DNA of 64,000 bases from Nautilus pompilius. Taxonomy: Eukaryota > Mollusca > Cephalopoda > Nautilida > Nautilidae. The translations under genes and the position numbers were made by a program. The notes beneath the pieces are model-generated. The model saw only the letters and a list, made by a program, of their open reading frames with translations. It had not been told where the DNA came from and did no database searches. The DNA lies in NCBI GenBank assembly GCA_018389105.1, contig JACATO010000645.1, positions 558,001 through 622,000 of the forward strand, written 5' to 3'. Shown here piece after piece: positions 24,737-37,850 of this stretch. Position 1 is the stretch's first letter. Each line of letters starts with the position of its first letter.

Positions 24737-25650
24737 GGCAACTGATTTTCTTAAACTGGAGCCGACTACCTTCAGTAGCAGTTTTAGAAGAGATAACTGG
24801 AATCTCTGGAGTTATAGTGTGAGTTAAACGGTGTGACTCATCGATAGGCTCTAAGAAGGACCTTCAATTTTAAAACTATAAATAATAACATGACAATGGT
24901 TGTTTGACAGGTTTGGTCAGGTCAGGCCACAATACCTGGAACAAATGATAATAAATAAAATGTACTTGCTGACTATCTCATAATACCAAGGTATGAGTTT
25001 TTTGTTGAAGATTATTTAGACTTTCGAGACTTAAGCATAGTTATGAGAGGTATTTTAAACCAATCTTTTGATGCAGGTGAAAATATAACTCCAAAAGTCT
25101 ATTAATGATTTTGATTAAAATATTTCTTACAAAAATCAATTAGAATGTAAAGTAGAAGATGGTCTAGAAACTAAATTGAGTGTAGATTAATTTTTTGGGA
25201 TTAGATTGTTTACTTATCCCCTCATTTATTTTAGTAGGTTTTGTCTTCAAGAAAACCAACTGCCTGGTGTTTTTATTAAGAGACAGTAGGGAAATACAGA
25301 AATTTTAAGCAATTTTGTTATGAGTGAGACATCAATTCAAGTCAGATTTTAGAATTATTATGTAGTTTCTTTGATGGCAGTTTATGTTATAATGTTATTA
25401 ACACAGCAATATCAGATATCTTTACTTTAATTTAACTAATTCTTAGTTAATTTTTTAAAAGGACTTTTCTAATGCCATCCTGCCTTTTCAGGGAACCAAG
25501 GCAGGTGAACACTCAAATATTCCACAAACATCTTGATAACTTAATTCTGAATGAAAACTGAAAGGTTATTTTAGTATAGGAGAACAGACTACATCTTTAT
25601 ATTAGTAATATGTAATTAAATGACAGTGACTAGTAGGCATTTTATTAGAT
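24737..25650. other. Upstream region of CABIT gene 1
   Basis: The first coding exon is open for some codons beyond its Met (into about 24780), so an untranslated or longer first exon may lie here. Otherwise this is AT-rich sequence without motifs I can name. Confidence 0.4.
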
Positions 25651-25655
25651 AATCA

Positions 25656-25931
25656 GTGATGGAAATGGTGAGATACGCAGGGGGACGGTATTCCTCTACT
25701 TTTCAGTTTTTCTGCATGTCACCACAACGTGCAAGACTTCAGAATGGTCATCTCTCGACGACTCTATTTACTAAGTTGGTGGAACCTCCTCCATCGAAAT
25801 TTAATCCCGAAGAATGTGTGAGGACTTGGCTTCTTCGTGGCAGAAGGCGTGCTGAGGAAACGGCATGCAGGAAGAAAGAGGAGGTGACAGAAAAAGATGG
25901 AGATTATATACCATTATGGAACATTTTGTAA
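25656..25931 (+). pseudogene. hAT-like C-terminal fragment
   Basis: A 91-codon frame richer in G+C than its surroundings. It contains LVEPPPSKFNPEECVRTWLL, then RGRRRAEE and a charged end. The pattern G/E-PP-S-F-P-E....W...GRRR resembles the tail that follows the dimerisation domain in some hAT transposases. No terminal repeats or upstream catalytic blocks are attached. The resemblance is suggestive only. Confidence 0.35.
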
Positions 25932-26389
25932 TGTAAACTGGAGGGTAATTCACTTAACTGTTGCGTTTGTTCATTAATAAATAAGAAGAAATTTCAGAAA
26001 TGTTGATTGTACTTACATTTATGTATTGGCTGATCATTGTACGTATATAATACTACATATAGCTAGATTTGTAAACTGTACACTATTATTATTCTCAATA
26101 AATTTATGAATAATCTGAAAAAAATTTTATTTTTCCAAAATATATATTTGTTATACCTATCTTTATTTGACTGAGTTACTGATACAATGTTTATGTAATC
26201 ATCATACCCAGTGCACATAGGCTCAAAATGGCCTTGAGATTTACCATATTACAAAACATTTCTCAGGGGGGGGCTTATAACGTCTACCCACCTTCCTTCC
26301 CAACCTCAGCCTCACAGACCTTAGCATACCCCTAGTTCCTAAAACCCATTTCCGTCACTGGCAAAAGACTGACTTTACTTTTACCTTTG

Positions 26390-26640
26390 TTTAGAATATG
26401 ATGGATTCTGTGAAAGAAAAACTTTTAAATTTGTGAATAAAATTAATGAATATTTTGTTCAAAATAATGTAAACGTAATGGTAGAAACGGAAGTGAGATG
26501 GAAAAGTTATTAAAAGACAAATACCCAGTGAACTCTCCAAGATCCTGTTGTTCTGCTTAGAACTGAAGTATTTCACAGTGTTAGTGATCAGATCACAATT
26601 TGCATTGATGAACACTTGTCTTCCAACAGAGAACTGACTA
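26390..26640 (+). pseudogene. Possible hAT transposase fragment
   Basis: Broken + frames contain LLRTEVFHSVSDQI followed by ICIDEHLSSNREL. This resembles the hAT stretch where a Tyr/Phe-rich helix precedes L..RFS. Stops interrupt it. The following stretch to about 27000 looks like decayed coding sequence but I cannot assign it. Confidence 0.3.
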
Positions 26641-27364
26641 TAATAGATACTGCATGTCTGGATCCATGAAATTTTAAAGAGTTTGCTATTTCCAGAAGAT
26701 TGCCAATCAAACAGATCTGACCTCTTTTAAACTGAAGGCTGAATGGCAAGCTTCACACAAGCTTTTAAGAACTTTCAAAGCCACTTCAAGACGAATACCA
26801 GTCAGCTTACTTAAAGAATGTAGAAAAGAAAGACTCGATAGAGAAGATAAACCAACTATGAATTATTTTAAAGAATCATGCAAAGGGTCATGCAGGAACT
26901 GCTGCATATGCTGCTACAAAAATTTGTGTTTTCTTCAAATGTGGCAGGTTATTTAGAACTTTGCCAAGCTTATGAATTCTTGCTGACATTATCTTTCTCA
27001 TAAGTCTCTTGAAAAAGAGGAGTTTTCAGTAAACAGAATCTGCTGAAGGCACAACTAAGGTGTTCATTGACTATCAAGAAATTGGAAACATTCATGTTGA
27101 TGTGTATGAAAACAGATATTGTCAATGTCATTAGAATCACAAAAATTATAACCTGCCCTTTAAAAGATTCATCAGTGTATGTTTGAATGTTTCTTTTATA
27201 AATACGGTCACACTCTGCTGGCATTAAAACTACAACTACATAAAACACGAATGTGTTATAATATTTAAATATAAAGCTTAAATATTTTGTGAACTTTTTT
27301 CCAATTCAAAATTTTAATTTTATCTTTTGATGAAGTCAACAATGCTTTCATGTTCATATATTCA

Positions 27365-28402
27365 GTTGTTACAAAAGTTTTGTCCGTTTTTATATCATGT
27401 TAATTTGGGGTTCATTTATTTCCTGCTTGTGAAGGTGCATGTAGATGAGTTATGCACCATTTTGTAGTGCGTGCTCGGGAAAACAAGTTTCAATCACGAG
27501 ATGTGAGCCTCGAAGATAAGGATTGTAGTGGATATCCTTCCAGCTGTGATGACAACTGTCTGAAAGCCTCAGTTGAAGCCAATCCAAGAAAAAACAGTGC
27601 AAAAAATTGCGGGAGAGCTTGATGTAAGCACTGAAACGCAATCGACCAGATGAAAAAAACTTGACAAGTGGGTGCCTCACGAGAGGAATGAACAACAATG
27701 GAGATCTGCTCTTTGCTTGACATAAGAAACAAAAACAACCCATTTCTTGACCAAATCATCATTAAGTGTGATGAAAAATGGATCCTTTATGACAATCGCA
27801 AACAATCAGCACAGTGGCTCAACAGAGACAAGGCTCCTAACCACATTCCAAAACCCATCATCCATCCAAAGAAGGTCATGGTTACTGTATGGTGGACTGC
27901 AACTGGTGTCATCCACTATAACCTCTTGCAGCCTGGTAAAACCATCACAGTTAAAAGGTACTGTCGTGAATTAAACGTTGATCATCAGAAATTCTCCCAA
28001 AGACAGCCGCCATTGGTGAATCGAAGAGGACCAATCCTGCTCCATGACAATGCTCGTCCTTATGTTGCAAAAGTGACTCTTCAGAAACTGAACACATTGG
28101 GGTACTAAGTTCTCCCTCACCCAGCCTATTCACCAGACCTTTCTCCCGCCGACTACCACCTTTTCAAACACCTCAACAGCCGTATGAAACCCTTCTCTAA
28201 CCAAGCAGCAACTGAAGCTGCCTTCCAACAGTTTATCGACTCCATAAATCCAGATTTTTTCAAAACGGTATAAATGCACTCGTGACTCATTGGCAGAAGT
28301 GACTGATTGTAATGGAGCTGACTTCGACTAATAAACTTCACAGTCATCAACGACACGGAATCTCACTTGTGGTGAAAAAACCGACAAAACTTTTGTAACA
28401 AC
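27365..28402 (+). mobile_element. Mariner element, 1.04 kb, decayed
   Basis: Inverted ends: GTTGTTACAAAAGTTTTGTC at 27365 and its mirror image ending at 28402. Full mariners are near 1.3 kb, so about 250 bp is missing, mainly from the DNA-binding half of the transposase. I could not confirm a TA target duplication at these ends. Confidence 0.85.
27450..28290 (+). pseudogene. Mariner transposase (SETMAR/Hsmar1-like) pseudogene
   Basis: From 27698 the frame carries the catalytic half: CDEKWILYDNRKQSAQW with the first Asp, HPKKVMVTVWWTATG, and GPILLHDNARPYVA with the second Asp. After one in-frame TAA at 28106-28108 it continues as VLPHPAYSPDLSPADYHLFK with the third Asp (D34D spacing class). 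Upstream pieces LEDKDCSGYPS, IAGELDVS and LDKWVPHERNE fall in different frames, so the N-terminal helix-turn-helix half is frameshifted and partly deleted. It cannot make a full transposase. Confidence 0.9.
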
Positions 28403-30837
28403 CAAATACATTTGAAATGTATTTCTGAAACTGAATTGCTTTGCTTTTTTGTTCATGTTAGTTACATTTATTGTATTTACTTAATGATTTTCACTTTTCC
28501 CTTTATATTATTATGTGGTTTGTGTAAATTCCTATTATTGCCTTTTCTAACTGAAAACTGTCATTTTATAATCATTAATATAGACTCTTTTCTATAGTAA
28601 AACATCATGTTTTTCTTCAGGCTTACATATAGTTAATGCTTAAGATGAAACACCCCAGTCTACTTTTTCCTGTATTATTAGAATAATAACATTTTTCTTT
28701 TGTGCATAATTACTCTGTAATGTATAGATTATGCTGCACACTGGCCATTTATTGATATCAGCACATTAATCATTTGTTCAGTGACTAAATGTACTCATTG
28801 TATTTGATTAATCTTTTGCAACCTCCATATTTACTTAGTATGTTGGAATACTAATTATTTAAACTAGTCTTTCTATGCTTAAGTTTGAAACACAATTTAC
28901 ATTAAGTGAAGACCAAACAAATGGCATGGATCAGATTTATATAGTGCAACAGAAAAGATGCTTATTTGACTCTGTAGTTAAAACTGTAATGCACTTGGCT
29001 TATTGACTAGCCATTTACTTGCTTTCATCAGCTCACTTCTGCTTAAGAAATTTCCAGATTGTCTCAACCTTTGGTTATTTTAGTAAAATCACACACTAAA
29101 AAAGTGTACAAACGGCACCGTGTTGAATGTACATAGATGATGTCTGAAAACCAAGAAAATTCTAATCACAATATGATCAATGAAAACTAAAGAAACCAAA
29201 GTCTAAGAAGCTAATTATCTAGGGTAAATGTGAGAACTTGTTATTGTATACTCTGGTAAGATCCTTTGATATCGACTGAGTACATGGGACATCTAAATTG
29301 GCCTGAATAGTTGGTACTAGCTAAGAGCAATTGAAACCAAGGCAGGAATTTTGCATCAAGTTTCCTAAAACACAGGTATGAACCCCCCCTGCAATGAATC
29401 TTATAACTCTTACAATTACCTAGATATATGTAGATGATATTTTGTCAAACTACAGTTATGATTGTAGTTTGTGTTGTGCCATACACCAGTAGTTTGAAGT
29501 GTGCCCTGATAGCCCCCTTGCTTATGGTTCCTTGTATACATTTGTGTCTGTGTTTATGAATGCCCACCTAAATCTGTTTATTATTGCAATAATAATAATA
29601 ATTCATATGTAACATACAGTGCATTGTTAGTGCTGAGAACTAAAACAATCTTACCTTAGTGGCACTCCTGGACATATTTATTACCACACCTGTAAAAACA
29701 GTGGAACCTTAACACCCACGCACACTTTTTCTTTAGATTATAGTATTTTGTTCTTATAAAATTCCCCCCAGTGGTCAATTTTGAACCCAGATGCCCCCCC
29801 AAGTTTAAAATGCACATTTTAAATCATATTATTGATTTTAGTTTATCACTATTGATCAATCAGCACTCAGAATTGAAGGCCCCTGCCCCTGAATGATACT
29901 TATAGTGTTTTTCTATTGAATCAAGGCATACAGACTATGGAATACTTCTTCATCTTAAGTGGTTCAGAGTTCATTGAAGATTACAAACAAGCTGGATGCT
30001 GGGCAGGTTATTATTGTAATTTTTGGATGTTTATCTTTCTATTTTGTAGGGGATGCACCATTTCATTTATGGAATAGTGACTCAATTGGGAGGGGTGCAC
30101 AAGTTTCCCACCCGCTACTATCATTTAAAATATATTTACATATCATTGTCACATTTCCATATGCTTTTGAATAGAAAAAAACAATGGGATCTTAATCAAC
30201 TGAGAGAAGTTAGAAAGCAAACAAATGGTAATTGCATGTGAATGTGAAGGTTGATTTGATTTAACTCAGTTCAGTAATAGGCAATAGAAATTTTTTTAAA
30301 GATAAGTGGAACACTTAGTGCAGTTATTTAGTAATTCACCTTGTTGATTTTGCTAAAAACCTGAACTTTATGGGAATAAAAGAAGAAAGAACCAGTCAGA
30401 CAAGACTGGAACTAAGCTCCCTGACTGGTTAAAAATAGTGCATTTTTCAGTATCGAAAGACTTAGATACTTCTGAAACTTTATAGGACTTGATATTTAAT
30501 GGGCTAAATACAAACTGAACAGACCAAAATCACTTCAGAGTAATCAGGGGTTTTTTGGCAAAGCTGATTGCTGAAATGTGTTTACATGGCTGTAGTTCGC
30601 TCCATGTGTAACAGATACCATAGAAAGTTTTGTGAATATCTCCACTTCATACTTTGATTATTTATTGTAGCACCAAAAGTCACTGCCAAATAAATATTCA
30701 ACCGGTTTACACTTGAAGAATACTGATATTTATTTTCATATAATCATACTTTCAGTGTTCACATTTATTATGATCACTCTCAGTAACAGCTTTCAAACTT
30801 GGCATGGAGGAGTGTTTTTAACTGACATATTTGGTTG
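28403..30837. other. Non-coding stretch
   Basis: AT-rich sequence with several short C-runs (29383, 29513, 29765, 29795). No exon or element identified. Confidence 0.5.
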
Positions 30838-31165
30838 GTTGGTGGGTTAGTGGTAGACCACTGGATTTCCCTGGTTGAGGGCCAAAGTTCAAATCCCAGT
30901 CAAGACTGGTTCAATTTTGTGCAGCTCCCTAACATGGGTTCTTCACCATCTGGGCTTTGTCTAGACACTCTAGTTTTTCCCTACATCTAAAACTGAAAAT
31001 TTCCAGTAGAGTTTTCTGGGTGCATGTTGTGGAGGCTCTACAGGCAAACTCTTCACTGGCTTATGTTCTGACCACTGCTCTGAGGGTTCCCAACCATACC
31101 TAGGTGACTTGTTTGGTCAACAAGGCTGATATCCTACACCTAGCTTGTTGCTGCAAGGTATCCAT
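30838..31165 (+). repeat. tRNA-derived SINE-like element
   Basis: The head contains an A-box-like TAGTGGTAGACCACTGG and, 30 bases on, a B-box-like AGTTCAAATCCC. These are the two internal RNA polymerase III promoter boxes of a tRNA gene. The body is non-coding and more G+C rich than the flanks. It loosely resembles 62280..62546. No clear cloverleaf can be drawn, so it is not called a tRNA gene. Confidence 0.6.
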
Positions 31166-32468
31166 TTTCTTTGAAAGTTAAAATAGGGTTTGCTAAGAAG
31201 AACTGACTTAATGATGTTCACACTTTGCTTTATATTCTCTCACAGCCTTTTGAAAGGGTTAAACTCTTTTATTTTGATATTTCTTACTCTTCTGCATCTG
31301 ATCTTTTTGGATGACTATTTTTAGGCTCATCAATCACATTTCACTTAACAATGAAACTGTGGGCTGTTGACTCAGAGAATTGTAATGTTCACTTTCCCTT
31401 CCAGATGCCCCTTTTTAAAAGAACAATACTGTCAAATCAACACTGTTTTCCTCAGTTTTTATCTTGGAGAATAATAAGCCACACTGAAATCCCCTTTTCA
31501 AAGCTCTTAAACAGTAGAGATTTACTTATATTTATTTACTCAGAAAATGCCTGGTATATGTATTTTTTTCTCAGTCAGACATAAATTTAAAGAATTTTGA
31601 AAATCTGGTTGAGTATTTATTGGGGAGAAGTTTTTATGCTGCAGTAAACAGATCAAAATTACTCTTCTTTACCTGTAGTATTTTTTTTTACACTTAAAAA
31701 TATCAGGTGAGATACAATTTAAACACATTTCAGCATTCAGCTTTGCCAAAAATAGGTGATTAAATATTTTTGTTGACTCAATGTGCCTAGGACTTGAAGG
31801 AATTTTTTAGTGTTCTGATTTTAAAGTCTGCACATATTTTATATGCTTGTATTGGTAGCGATTTTAGAATTTGAAACAAACTTATTGGCAAAGAATTTAG
31901 TTTAGGCAAATTCAGTAATTACTATATGTGATATATTTACTTTTGTTTATAAGTTTCTTTCAGATAATTGAAATTAGGATTAAAATGTTTGTTTGCAGAT
32001 TAACAATGATCTTGAGAAAAATGCCTAAGCAACCACTATGATCTAAGAAATATGGTATGAGAGCTCAGATAATAATAATTTTACACAAGCAAATCTTGAG
32101 TTAAAGGGATATCTCATAACTCAACATTCGTATGGAGGTAGTTAACTGGTTGCTTATTGTAATGTTATGGAAAAAATAACAAAAGAACAGGCATTTTGCT
32201 AACACTTCTACAAGATAAGATTGTGTTATTAAACAGATACTGAGTTACAGTTATTTTGGAACATTTGAAATAAATGCAAAGATGCAGGAAAAGCATGGTG
32301 TTTATTAATAATAATAGCATTTGAAGGTGGTCAAGGGAATTTGTTTTAGAGAGAAACATGACCAGAAAATCTAGAAATAGGGGACCAGGATTAGTTTTTA
32401 CACATGTGATGTTGATAATGGCTTATCTATATATATTTAATAAGAATTTCTGGTACCGTAACAATTAG
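31166..32468. other. Non-coding stretch
   Basis: No supported feature. Confidence 0.5.
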
Positions 32469-32599
32469 CTTTGGCCTATCCAACCTCTCTACATGTGGAA
32501 AAGATACTTGATTTTGCACTCAAGCTTAAAGAAAGTGTGAAATTAATGGAACAACATGATGTGGAGCAAGGATGTAAAAGAGCTTTTGAGAAATACAAG
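32469..32599 (+). CDS. Possible orphan exon
   Basis: Between an acceptor-like acaattag and a weak donor (AAG|gtgcac), 131 bp stay open and encode AYPTSLHVEKILDFALKLKE and then SVKLMEQHDVEQGCKRAFE. This is a heptad-like amphipathic helix with coding-like composition. A chance frame is possible: the donor is poor, no partner exon was found nearby, and I do not recognise the family. Confidence 0.25.
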
Positions 32600-35159
32600 G
32601 TGCACACGTATGTGCATGTGTGTTTGTGTGTGTGCACAGCCAGCCAAAAATATAAGGCAGAAACATGCAGGCAGAATGATGTGGGGTTGTTTTTCAAGGT
32701 AAACGAGATTAGATAAATATTAAAGAAATTATGAAAAAATTGATATCACAAAGTCATGGTACAATATGCAAAGTGTAATGAGTCGTCGAACTATGTATTG
32801 TTTTAGTGGTATCTGTTGTTAGTAATAGTTATTTTCACACACACATCCCATGAGAGTAATGCATGAGGAATGGTGGCTTTCTACCTCTGAATATCAATTA
32901 AACTACACATGTGGGGTGTAAATATGGAGCTGTTGGAAGGAAACTTACTTCAGCATCCATAAAAATTCCAACTCTGTACAGTGAGCTCAGACTTTTGATG
33001 TGCTGTACATGACATAGTTTCAACTTAAGGAAGAACAAAAGTACTGTGTTAGCAGCTGATATAAGGAACAAAGTTAAAAATACAAAAAAACTAACAAACC
33101 TAGGATATTTGAACATTACAAATATTAATTTTCATCTACTAGGCATATGTTGGGGAGAGAAAATTCTATTCTTTTAAATCATTAATATTGTTCTTTTAAT
33201 GGTTAACTAAATTTTCTCTCCTCTTCTTACCAGGTTCCTAAACATTACTCACTCACGTTGGCTCTATATGTTTGGTTGGATTACTTTCGGGTGAAAATGG
33301 ATACAGTGATATTCAAAAATTGCCTATAGGTAGGTAGGTCGGTCGGTCTACACATACAAAGCATTCTCTCTATCTCTATAGGAAGGAAAGCAAAAGTAGA
33401 CCTGAATGTAATTCATAATTTTATATAAGAGGCTACCAAAATTGATTGACTAGGTTAATTCTTTAGTGTACATAATCTTAATGAATCATTGAATTTTATT
33501 ATTCACTGTATATAGGTGTAGCTAAGAAATTTAAGACCTACAAGATAGCTAAGTCCCTGAAATCAGAAGTCTACCTGCACATTCCTTATAAAATTGCTAC
33601 ATCTTCAGGAAGTTGAAAAGACTCTTTTCTTAGTTGATTGATTTAAGGTAGTAAACAATCATGTGAATGGTTTTGTACTGGGAATCCCTTATACAAACAA
33701 CAGTTGAACTAGCTGCTACAATAGCAGTTAATCTAGATATTACTGATTGTAGAGTTCTCGGTGGGTGTTTTTCTCATACATGGATTCACTTCTGACTCTT
33801 GCTTTGTCTAAGCCATAATGTGCAAACAGTGGTAAACAAGCCACTACAAAAGGTCCATTTTTTGATGACCAACAAACTTCTCCAATATTAACCAATGTTA
33901 GCAGAATAGTTTGCCTTTACTCATCTTGCTTTGTCTCATAATTTACCAATGATAATGAATATTTTTTCCATTTTCTGCCAACAAGTGAAATTTGCTCAAA
34001 TAATTTATAGTTGTTTTTATCGGATTGGGGTCTCTTTTGGCAGCTGCCATTTAAGATTACTTGTCCAAAAGGATCATAAACTTTCTCTAGGTGTTCATCA
34101 AAATACAATAAGGATGATAATGGGAAAGATGAATAATGTTATTTTAAAATTTTTTGTTTAATTATTAAGGTGGAAAAATAATTTGACATTAATTCTGCAT
34201 ATTGTGATGTGCTTCAGCCATGTTTAAAATAAGTAAAAGAAAAAAATTTATGAGAAAAATCACATAATTTAATAAAACAAAAGAAAGAAGAGAACTGACA
34301 AAGTTATGGAAGCTGGAGTGACTGTGCTTAAATGTTAAGGACTGAATTAAATAGGGATTGTTTCACATCCAATAGCATCATGGCCGTACAGTGTCTGATT
34401 TACATTATGTGATATTTGTTTATAAAATATAGTAAATCTCATTAAACTCTATTTATGCTGGCCCAGACTCCAAAGAACTACCATACATTGGCAAATATGT
34501 AGCAAAAGCATGCTATTATTACTTTTCTATTGTTTTCTGGAAATATTGTCATGACTTTAGTAAAGATCACTCTCAGAGAATTATGGTGTGATAAAGTCTT
34601 TCTTTTTTATTGCCTTATTTATTTGATTAATTCTGTTTAAATATCAAAACTATTATCAGGTGTTTGAATAAACTTCATATTATTATTACCATAAATTAGT
34701 CTTAAAAATGTAATTTATTTTTCAATTTATGGGGGAAATCAGTTGCCTATCATATTTGTAGTGCCTGTGTTTAGCTCACAAAACCAAGGCTTGAAATTAT
34801 GTTACAAATTTACTATCAGCAGAAACCGTACAGCTGGCTTTTTCTACCCTCTCAGTTGCTTAGACCAAATGAGAGGAAACAGGGTAGGCTGCATATGAAT
34901 AACTAATTAACTCTTGATTATTACACTTAGTGGTATACTTTTTATTTTGCAATGTTTATTAGTTTAATTAACTAGAAAAGTTTTATCTATTTGTTGGAAC
35001 ATCACTTTTGTTCCTCTCACTGTACACATTAGTTTACAAATAATATTTAATATCTAAAATTGGAAGTAAAAATATTAGAAATAAAAGAATTATAATTATT
35101 CTTTTATTTAAAAAATTCTTATTGTTAGTGTGCTGTATATGATCCATACAATCTGGAAA
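32600..35159. other. Non-coding stretch
   Basis: AT-rich with short TAGG and TCGG runs near 33330-33350. No gene seen. Confidence 0.5.
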
Positions 35160-35596
35160 TTTAGGTATGATTATGGAGCCCCCCCTACTCTCTACTCCTC
35201 TCTCTCTCTCTCTCTACCTATCCATCTCTCCATTCCCTATGGCATGGGCGGGCATTGTGGGTCTGGGCCCACTCACTGAGTCAGCTGGGCCTGCCCTCAA
35301 TGTAACGACCCCCTCATTTTATGTAGTGGCCAGGCCCCACCCGCCTTCATAAATCTCTCATTGGGCCTATAGCCGCACCTTTCAGTTTCTATATGTTGGT
35401 GACAAAGGATTTCCACACTTTCTCCCGTTGGATACATATGTGCCGACGTGTGGAGTCTATCCTACAGTTTTCACTGATTTTTTTACAAATAAAATCAGTG
35501 CTTGCGCATTGTTTCCCATCTCTCTCTCTCTCCCCCCCATCTCTCTCTCCATCTTTCCCTCTCTCTCTCTCTCTCCATCTCTCCATCTCTCCATCT

Positions 35597-35627
<31 letters not shown>

Positions 35628-36000
35628 CAATTTTATCAAGATGGCGGTCTCTCTATTCTCTCCGACCGACCGCATACCATTATCTATTTATTTGCTTATT
35701 TTTAGCCTATGCAGGAGACTGTCTGGACAAAAACGTTTTACAGCTGTGGTAACAGTTCGAGTTATGGCCCCTGTCTTTCTATTATGATTTTTCTTATCTT
35801 GCTTTAAAAAATCATTTGCCCCACCCCACCCCAGAGAAAATTTAATGCCCATCCAGGAATTTGTTTCTCCCACCAGGTCTGCATCTCTCTCTCTCTCCCT
35901 CCCCTCCCCCATCTGTCCATCTATCTCTCCATCTTTCTCTCTCTCTCCATCTCTCCATCTTCATCTTTCTCTCTCTCTCTCTCTCTCTCTCTCATATTTT
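35160..36000. repeat. CT-rich block with duplicated CT tracts
   Basis: Three polypyrimidine tracts (about 35195-35216, 35519-35628 and 35886-35993) enclose unusually G+C-rich sequence at 35240-35370. The second and third tracts share the same internal order: CATCTCTCCATC, then TTCATC, then (CT)n. This suggests duplication of a unit of about 360 bp. CAAGATGGCGGTC at 35638-35650 matches a YY1-type site. Leu/Ser-rich open frames across this block are translations of the CT tracts. Confidence 0.8.
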
Positions 36001-37690
36001 AAAAAAATCATAATCAACAAATTTATTTCTTAGTGTTCAAGTTCTTTGTGATATTTAACCTGGTATTTTAACTTTATTATCATTTTAAAATTTTTATTAC
36101 AGTTAGGTAAAATTATAGTCAAAGATAATTTGGCACATAACAGTAGGCAAAATTAGTAATTTTATTAACAAATAAGTTGATAAAGATTTTGTAGATTTTT
36201 ATTAGTATAGAAAGTAAAGAATGTTCTTTGATTCAAAAAAAAATTTAAAATTTTTATTGCAGTGGTAGGGCATTCAATATTATTAATGTGTCAGGGTTAA
36301 CTTACCACAATCTGTTTTTGTTATTTATATTTTTTAATAATTGATGATTTCTGCCAAATACCCACTATCTGCTGTTTCACATGCTTAACATGTATCATTG
36401 AGGTAAACCAGTTTTAAAAAAAGAAAAACAAATTTTGCATTTACGGTTAGTTGTTGTTATTGTCTCAGTTATTAGAAATAAAAATAGAGTATCATCTTTA
36501 TCTTAAAAAAAGACATCCAGATGTCTAATACATTTGTCTATCACACTTTCTTCGCGTATATCAAAGATAAAATAGAGTGAGTTTCTTTGATATAACTGTG
36601 AAATGTACACCAATGCGTATTCTTTTATTTTTTATTACTATAACTTAAATTGTCTGCATAATCTTTAAATGGAAATAAAGATGCCACAAGTTGTGAAATT
36701 ACCTGGGTTTTGCTTGTTTTTTATATTCAGTTATGGCAAAACATTTTGTTTTACAAAGACAATGAAAATACACTTATTTATGTAATTTATATGTTTTTAT
36801 TTCTGTTTAGAAGATTAATTAATACTATGCAGCATCAAGAAAGTCTCAAGAACTTATCAAACTGTTTGTGAGCAATAAACACTTTCTGAAGTAAAGGTAG
36901 TATAAACTCTCCTCCTTATTAAGCATTAATGTCACCTTAAAGCTAGATATTGGGGTCACATTTAAGACCAAGAGAAAACTTTGATTTAATTTTCATGGAA
37001 TCATGTATTTCATGCAGAAAACAGCCTGTGCTCAAGACGTTCTATGTACAACAGCCAGAGATCAGTAGCATTTAATATCAAGTCACAAGAACAAATAAGG
37101 ACCCAAAATGCACCCAGCTTGCTATAGTCATATAGTCATTAGTTTACATTGCCCCACACATTGGTCTTAATCAGTATCAGCAAACTAGAGATTTGAAGCC
37201 TGTTTTACTGAAATTGAGAGACTGCTTGAGGCTGATATCTAAATTGTATTTCAAAATCACAGGGTTAATAATAGCATTGGTAAATAATGCACTTTTTTTG
37301 GTAATTATAATCTAAATTTTGCCAGAAATTTTAATGAAAAAAAAACTAGTTTATAAATTTTTTTAGTCGAAGATCTTATGTGTATAATCTCAGATTTGCT
37401 TGGATACTTTGCATTCTAGAGTCACCCATTATGAATTTCTGAATTAGATTAATTTTTCTAATATAGTTTCAATGCAAAAGATTTAAATATTTTCTGATGT
37501 CAGAATCCAGTGCAATTTAAAGAACACACACACACACATACATATATATATAGTGTGGGATCATAAATTATTTTGTAACAGCCTATTGTGAGATATTCTC
37601 TGGCTTCAGGATAAATCTCATCACCTGATTAATAATAATAATAATAATAATAATAATGTAATGGTTATGCTTCTAATTCATTTATTTGAG
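36001..37690. other. Non-coding stretch
   Basis: AT-rich, with an (AC)n/(AT)n patch at 37526-37552 and an (AAT)n run at 37629-37658. No gene seen. Confidence 0.5.
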
Positions 37691-37850
37691 TTTGGGAAAC
37701 CATTGGGACTAGTTCTTACAGAAGCTATTATAGCACCAGTAATTCCTAATTAAACATATAATTGAACTAAAATCAATATCAGATGCTTTGACCATATGTG
37801 TGCTTGATTAGAAATTTCTTGTAACAACTAGAACCAGTGGTCTCCACTAC
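37691..37850. repeat. Palindromic MITE, copy A
   Basis: The left arm has GGGAAACCATTGGGACTAGTT and the core TAGCACCAGTAATTCCTAAT. The right arm mirrors it as AACTAGAACCAGTGGTCTCC. Same family as 38456..38629 and 52091..52277. Confidence 0.7.

Noticed and set aside
30838-31165. tRNA gene
   Set aside because: A- and B-box-like motifs are present but no acceptor stem or cloverleaf can be drawn and a long unrelated body follows, so SINE-like fits better.
35393-36033. Several Leu/Ser-rich or Arg/Glu-rich frames on both strands
   Set aside because: They are translations of CT/GA dinucleotide tracts in overlapping frames.
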